DNA of 64,000 nt from assembly GCF_963675165.1 (NCBI RefSeq), contig NC_087385.1:6087912-6151911 (forward strand), read 5' to 3'. A program made the position numbers and the translations under genes. Positions within the stretch are counted from its first letter, which is position 1. The number at the start of each line of letters is the position of its first letter. The notes under the pieces were generated by a model, which searched no databases, was not told where the DNA came from, and saw only the letters and a list, made by a program, of their open reading frames with translations. Positions 62,683 through 64,000 of the stretch are shown here, in pieces. This stretch comes from Halichondria panicea (lineage: Eukaryota > Porifera > Demospongiae > Suberitida > Halichondriidae).

Positions 62683-63042
62683 TAGAAGCTCATCATCCAT
62701 GTCTACGTACGTATGGTATTATACCATGCAATTTTTTGTGAATTTTAAGGTGTGTTAATTATTTTGTACACACTTGATTTATCATTTATACCTTAAACGA
62801 TCGTTACCTGTCATGTATTATCACATCATAATTAATTTGTACTATAAACGATCTTTACATGTAATGGCAATAATTATTAAGTAAAACTGATTTTTCCCTG
62901 AAATTGTGTTGAGGGGTACAAAAATTACTGTGAATTGTTGGAGTGTATATTTGGAACATATGCAACGTTGTAAGAGAATGGCAAAAGGAAAGTACAAAAG
63001 CAATAATCAAATACAATGTTGAGAAAAAAAACATAACACAAG
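62683..63042. other. Convergent 3' intergenic region
   Basis: About 360 bp of AT-rich sequence between the TM2D3 stop region and the stop of the minus-strand gene at 63043. Two related ATTTGTAC/ATTTATAC...AAACGATC(G/T)TTAC blocks occur near 62780 and 62834. No gene was seen. Confidence 0.4.
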
Positions 63043-64000
63043 TTAAGACACGTAGGTGGTATAGACTTTCTGTGGTGGAATGACCGGAGTGTTTCTTTGC
63101 AGCTGATTATAAAGCTGGGCACACACCCTCTCGTACTGGGAAGTGTCTCCGGCTAAATACTGCAATTGAATATTCGAGTAAGGAATGCTGCTGATGAGGA
63201 TCCTTAGCTGAACTCCCTGGTGCTCTAGAGTGAAGACACCATCGCTGTGTTGAAACGGAATGCCACAAGAGCTGAGTACTGATGACACATGAGATAGAAT
63301 TCCCTCGACTGGCATGTGTGGTTGTGGCTGAGTCGGATGCTGAATGTGACTGGGGAATGACTGTTGCAGCGGTGCTCCGTTGAATCGATTGTGTCCATTC
63401 GTATAGATTGCCTCCGATGGGTAACATTGCGACACTCCGTTGTGTTGACTCATAGTGGGGTTGGATGTCATCATCTGCTCTCTAGTAACTGTATTGCTCT
63501 CTGGCATGCTATTCTGATGACTAAAGGTGGGCATCTGAAGTTGGGTCAGCAGAGTGTGATGGTTAGAAGCAGACGTAGTGGGCTGGTCGGAATTCCTTCT
63601 CTTCAATAGATATGCCGTCAGCATTGTACTGTTTGTTGGCTCGGCACTCAATCGTCTATGGTTCTGCTTGTTCTCAAGAGTGGCTGTAATCCGAGCATGG
63701 AGGGTAGAGCTAATCGCAGAGCCTACTCTTCTTTGTCGTTGTTCAGCTACTTCGCTTAGTGCACTGCTCAGAGTACTCGAGTGAACAGTAACGGGTGTAC
63801 TGTTTTTCCTGTGGTTGAGCAGATGTTTGATGCTACTCTCCGTTCCCAGACTACTTCGCCTATTGGAACCCATTCTTGGACTAGGAGGACTGTGATGAGC
63901 GCTCACTGGCGTCGAATCTTCCGTCTGGTTCTCGGAAATACATTCCATTTCATGTATCGGGCTTCTTCCTCCGACTAGAGAGGATGAGCTGGTAGTGGAG
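63043..64000 (-). CDS. C-terminal part of a probable KA1-domain protein kinase (partial)
   Basis: The reading frame is open from the right window edge to the stop at 63043, so only the last about 319 residues are present and the start lies beyond the window. Residues before the end are Ser-rich with several basophilic sites (NRRSSLG, NHRRLSAEP, KRRNSDQ, NHRKNSTP) of the kind bound by 14-3-3 after phosphorylation. The last about 75 residues look like a KA1 domain: VEGILSHVSSVLSSCGIPFQ, VFTLEHQGVQLRILI, and LAGDTSQYERVCAQLYNQL. KA1 domains close kinases of the MARK/SIK/AMPK-related group and bind membrane lipids or the kinase domain. The catalytic domain is not in the window, so the family call is tentative. 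Confidence 0.5.
   Translation of the reverse strand, partial: STTSSSSLVGGRSPIHEMECISENQTEDSTPVSAHHSPPSPRMGSNRRSSLGTESSIKHLLNHRKNSTPVTVHSSTLSSALSEVAEQRQRRVGSAISSTLHARITATLENKQNHRRLSAEPTNSTMLTAYLLKRRNSDQPTTSASNHHTLLTQLQMPTFSHQNSMPESNTVTREQMMTSNPTMSQHNGVSQCYPSEAIYTNGHNRFNGAPLQQSFPSHIQHPTQPQPHMPVEGILSHVSSVLSSCGIPFQHSDGVFTLEHQGVQLRILISSIPYSNIQLQYLAGDTSQYERVCAQLYNQLQRNTPVIPPQKVYTTYVS

Overview
This is a gene-dense, intron-rich eukaryotic window of 64 kb. It carries about 21 protein-coding genes on both strands, with short GT-AG introns, abundant (CA)n microsatellites and several small non-autonomous repeats. The gene set is animal: ETS factors with Pointed domains, Na+/K+-ATPase alpha, GSK-3, an SV2-type transporter, TM2D3, NFRKB, ASCC2 and a GPR157-like receptor. 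The mixture of conserved metazoan genes with an NDP-sugar-transferase/GHMP-kinase fusion that vertebrates lack points to an early-branching animal. A sponge is my best guess, but this is inference from gene content and compactness only.

Layout. 1-2880 is a repeat-rich flank with a 62-bp tandem array, a dispersed 60-bp repeat and a decayed Penelope-like reverse transcriptase. 2884-8563 (-) is NFRKB of the INO80 complex. 8835-9346 (+) is a tiny gene that is only a Pointed (SAM/PNT) domain, convergent with 9688-13053 (-), a full ERG/FLI/ETS1-like factor. 13505-21797 (+) is the Na+/K+-ATPase alpha subunit in about 28 exons. Its largest intron contains two tandemly duplicated small secreted-peptide genes. 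22117-26659 (+) is TOMM70. 27033-29169 (-) is a filamin-repeat-only protein. 29860-33475 (-) is ASCC2. 33646-35913 (-) is an SLC2A13/HMIT-like inositol transporter. 36315-36581 (-) is acyl-CoA-binding protein, which shares a short divergent promoter with ribosomal protein eS25 (36735-37360, +). 37511-38917 (-) is an RNase-inhibitor-type LRR protein. 39360-43344 (-) is GSK-3. 43682-47264 (-) is an SV2-like transporter with a luminal pentapeptide-repeat domain. 47955-52945 (+) is a USP2/21-like deubiquitinase. 53915-55183 (-) is a single-exon WH1/EVH1 protein with a CRIB-like patch. 55630-59400 (-) is the nucleotidyltransferase-glucuronokinase fusion. 59866-61197 (+) is a GPR157-like receptor. 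61422-62599 (+) is TM2D3. 63043-64000 (-) is the C-terminal end of a probable KA1-domain kinase, cut by the window edge.

Nothing here is an operon; the genes are independent housekeeping and signalling loci. The most distinctive local structures are the Pointed-only gene beside its probable ETS relative, the nested secreted-peptide pair, the sugar-kinase fusion, the SV2-like carrier in a probably synapse-free animal, and a short inverted-repeat element family with copies in NFRKB and SV2-like introns. Exon coordinates were read by eye from frame and splice consensus, so single-base boundaries in long multi-exon genes should be treated as approximate.
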